Below, piece by piece: positions 6,702-8,484 of a stretch of 8,484 nt of DNA. The notes under the pieces are model-generated. The model was not told where the DNA came from. It saw nothing but the letters and a program-made list of their open reading frames with translations, and searched no databases. The stretch comes from Chloroflexota bacterium (GTDB lineage: Bacteria; Chloroflexota; Anaerolineae; Anaerolineales; Villigracilaceae), in assembly GCA_026389975.1 (NCBI GenBank), contig JAPLGV010000111.1:1-8484 (forward strand), written 5' to 3'. Position 1 is the first letter of the stretch, and every line of letters starts with the position of its first letter. Made by a program: the position numbers and the translations under genes.

Positions 6702-6728
6702 AGGGTGTTCCTCCCGTACGCTGTGCAT
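6701..6728 (-). repeat. Dispersed repeat B at the start of apgM
   Basis: This is the second copy of the 27-nt unit, matching 5233-5260 at 26 of 28 positions. In frame it would read MHSVREEHP directly before the family-type start MDLKF. The 27-nt length equals the insertion size measured in kinase 2. Confidence 0.85.
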
Positions 6729-6740
6729 GGAAAGTCCTCC
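6701..6740 (-). promoter_or_regulatory. Two consecutive ribosome binding sites and in-frame starts of apgM
   Basis: GGAGG (plus 6736-6740) stands 7 nt before the ATG at 6728. GGGAGG (plus 6710-6715), carried by repeat B, stands 8 nt before the ATG at 6701. Both are well placed and in the same frame, so the gene may be translated from either. The simplest history is that repeat B entered at the original start codon. Confidence 0.7.
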
Positions 6741-6751
6741 ATCCCGTCTTG

Positions 6752-6765
6752 GAACCGGGACTACC
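6752..6765 (-). repeat. Dispersed repeat A just after the gpmI stop codon
   Basis: An exact copy of the 14-nt core, on the minus strand, begins one base after the TGA (6767-6769) of the permuted mutase gene. It is inverted relative to the three copies at the other end of that gene (8373-8426). Confidence 0.85.
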
Positions 6766-6766
6766 G

Positions 6767-8446
6767 TCAGTTCGTGACGCACTTTTTTCCAACGCCGGTG
6801 ACAAACGCGTCGTAGGCGCGGTGGATTTTGGCATAGTTGCCGTCCCGGTCGAGGGCGATCCCCCGCCCGATACCAGTGACGACCTGGCCAAGGCCAATCT
6901 CGTCCACTTGCGTTTCCAACTTCTCCAGCAGTGCGGGCGCGCTGCCCGGTTGGGTACTGCGGCCATCGAAAATTACGTGCAGGTAAACTTTGTCCAGGCC
7001 ATTTTCTTTTGCCATCTTCAACAGCGCCAGCGGATAGTCAATCGAACCATGTGAACTTTTTTCGGTGAGCAGGCCAATCAGGTGCAGGCTGGTGCCGCGC
7101 TGTTTGACATCGTCAATCGTGCGGAGAAAAACCTCGTTCGTGTAAAACGAACCATCTTTCATCGCCAAGTCAAGACGGACGTCATCCTGCAGGACGACGC
7201 GCCCGGCGCCGATGTTCAAGTGACCCGCTTCCGAGTTCCCGGCTTTGCCTGCTTTCAGTCCCACTGCCTCGCCCGCAGCTTGCAATCGGCTGTATGAATA
7301 GCGCCGGATCAGGCCGTCCCAGACGGGAGTCTGGGCGAGGAAAATTGGGTTGGTATCATCCTGCTTGCCGAGGCCCCAGCCATCGAGAATGACCAGCATC
7401 ACGCGCCGCTTCCCACCCCAGTCGTGCCCGGGGGCAAGATTAGCACCAAGCATGGAAGCCGGTTGGGCAAGGCCGAGGGCCGACAAAATTGTCGGGGCCA
7501 CATCGGCCAGTTTGCCGTCCTCGCCGAAGGTCCCCGCGAAGTTCCCGCAGGGTGAAGGGGGCAGGTCAAGGGTCCCGGTAAGGCGCGGATCAATCAGGAT
7601 AAGCGGGACAAGGTTGGTCGTGTGGGCAACGTGCGGCGTCCCATCCGGGTTGGTCATTTCTTCCAGGTTGCCATGGTCGGCAGTGATGAGGGTAACGTAG
7701 TCGGCAGCCAGGGCGGCGTCCACCACCTGACCCAGCCGCCGGTCCACGAGCGAGGCACATTGGATCTTCGCTTCACGGTTGGCGGTGTGTCCGATGACGT
7801 CGCCGTTGGCAAAGTTGGTCACGATCAGGTCGCAGCGTTTTTCGATGCCGTCCAACACCTGCCCGGCGACTTTCTCCAGGCTCATTTCCGGCACCTGGTC
7901 AAATGGAATGCCTTTGAGTGACGGAATGCGCACGTCGTCTTCGCCTGAGAAAGGTTGGTTGTTCCCGCCATTGAAGAAGAAAGTGATGTGTGCAAATTTT
8001 TCCGACTCGGAGGTATGCAGTTGGCGCAGGCCGGCGCGGCTGACGGTCTCGCCCAGCGTGTCCTGGATTTTTGCGGGAGCGAACGCCACCGGCAGGTCTT
8101 TGAATTTTTCGTGGTAGAGCGTCAGGATGACAAAGGTCAGGTTTTGAAGACCGGGGCGCGGGAAGCGGTCGAAGCCGGGCTCTGTAAATGCTTCCGTTAA
8201 CTGGATCTCGCGCTCGCCGCGGCGGCAGCAGAAGATGACCGCGTCGCCGTCTGCAATCCGACCGACGGGATTTCCCTGCGCATCCGTCAGCACAATTGGG
8301 TCGAGCGAGTAATCCGTCTGCCCCTCGCTATATAACTCCCTGACTGCCCTGGCCAAGGAGGCGGCCCCGCGTGGTAGTCCCGGTTCCAGCGGGGTAGTCC
8401 CGGTTCCCGCATGGTAGTCCCGGTTCTCGGACGGGAGACGGGGCAC
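6767..8446 (-). CDS. gpmI: Circularly permuted 2,3-BPG-independent phosphoglycerate mutase (GpmI family)
   Basis: A 559-residue protein with all parts of GpmI but in rotated order. Residues 34-338 match the normal second half: DGDAVIF with R76 and R79, K150 in ESEKFAHITFFFNGG, D216 and H220 in NFANGDVIGHT, D257-H258 in TADHGN, H275 in PHVAHTTN, then the usual C-terminal LADVAPTILSALGL. Residues 346-555 match the normal first half: D355 in VMLVILDGWG, nucleophile S405 in AGNSEAGHLNIGAGR, H466, R496 in DGRSTQP, R528 and R534 in GRGIALDRD, ending in AYDAFVTGVGKK. The break falls in a loop of the transferase domain. Residues 6-26 are translated from three copies of repeat A in three frames. The start is uncertain: the GTG at 8446 has no Shine-Dalgarno sequence and the frame stays open to the window edge. 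Likely active; product family certain. Confidence 0.85.
   Translation of the reverse strand: MPRLPSENRDYHAGTGTTPLEPGLPRGAASLARAVRELYSEGQTDYSLDPIVLTDAQGNPVGRIADGDAVIFCCRRGEREIQLTEAFTEPGFDRFPRPGLQNLTFVILTLYHEKFKDLPVAFAPAKIQDTLGETVSRAGLRQLHTSESEKFAHITFFFNGGNNQPFSGEDDVRIPSLKGIPFDQVPEMSLEKVAGQVLDGIEKRCDLIVTNFANGDVIGHTANREAKIQCASLVDRRLGQVVDAALAADYVTLITADHGNLEEMTNPDGTPHVAHTTNLVPLILIDPRLTGTLDLPPSPCGNFAGTFGEDGKLADVAPTILSALGLAQPASMLGANLAPGHDWGGKRRVMLVILDGWGLGKQDDTNPIFLAQTPVWDGLIRRYSYSRLQAAGEAVGLKAGKAGNSEAGHLNIGAGRVVLQDDVRLDLAMKDGSFYTNEVFLRTIDDVKQRGTSLHLIGLLTEKSSHGSIDYPLALLKMAKENGLDKVYLHVIFDGRSTQPGSAPALLEKLETQVDEIGLGQVVTGIGRGIALDRDGNYAKIHRAYDAFVTGVGKKCVTN
8373..8426 (+). repeat. Dispersed repeat A, three tandem copies with 20-nt period
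   Basis: The exact 14-nt core GGTAGTCCCGGTTC begins at 8373, 8393 and 8413, each separated by 6 variable bases. The array lies within the frame leading into the permuted mutase and encodes ENRDY, GTGTTPL and EPGLPR in turn, because 20 is not a multiple of three. The last copy and its flank (8413-8435) equal 1625-1647. Confidence 0.9.
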
Positions 8447-8484
8447 GGGGCGACCGGGAAAAATATTCAGGAGCTCTCGGAACT

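Noticed and set aside
6702..6782. A GTG start of apgM at 6782
   Set aside because: It overlaps the end of gpmI and would translate repeat A; the ATGs at 6728 and 6701 have good ribosome binding sites.
8373..8426. A CRISPR-like array formed by the three 20-nt-period repeats
   Set aside because: The spacers are only 6 nt and the unit belongs to a dispersed family found singly elsewhere; no cas gene is present.

Overview
The window reads almost entirely on the minus strand and looks like a chromosomal segment of a moderately GC-rich bacterium. The mix of an RpiR regulator with an Fe3+/sugar-phosphate-type ABC permease, an archaeal-type phosphoglycerate mutase beside a GpmI-type one, and many short GC-rich dispersed repeats suggests an uncultured Chloroflexota (Anaerolineae-like) genome. 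That placement is an inference from gene content; no rRNA or other marker gene is present.

Read in the direction of transcription (right to left), the first unit is a likely operon of five genes. A GpmI-family phosphoglycerate mutase (8446-6767) is followed by an ApgM-family phosphoglycerate mutase (6701-5496), two tandem paralogous P-loop kinases of the uridine kinase/phosphoribulokinase class (5488-4274 and 4255-3068) and an MFS exporter (2982-1711). Gaps are 65, 7, 18 and 85 nt. A hairpin plus T-run at 1555-1525 may end the unit. After a repeat-filled intergenic stretch (1258-1710), a second unit starts from a recognisable sigma-70-like promoter with palindromic operator candidates: an RpiR/MurR-type regulator (1257-373), then the first 115 codons of an ABC transporter permease that runs off the left edge.

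The most striking observation is that the GpmI protein is circularly permuted. Its sequence begins in the middle of the usual transferase domain, runs to the usual C-terminus, continues without interruption into the usual N-terminus (metal-binding Asp, nucleophilic Ser), and stops where it began. Nearly all catalytic residues are retained. Copies of a dispersed repeat (core GGTAGTCCCGGTTC) sit exactly at both new ends, in opposite orientations.

The same repeat is inserted in frame in the cytoplasmic loop of the MFS protein. A second, unrelated 27-nt repeat, encoding MHS(V/I)REEHP, is inserted in frame in kinase 2 and at the start codon of apgM, where it supplies an extra ribosome binding site and ATG. 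The window thus shows short repeats altering proteins in four places, one of them at the ends of a permuted enzyme.

Functionally, the operon joins two non-orthologous 2-PG/3-PG mutases with two kinases of unknown substrate. A role around glycerate and phosphoglycerate is a reasonable hypothesis but is not shown by the sequence.
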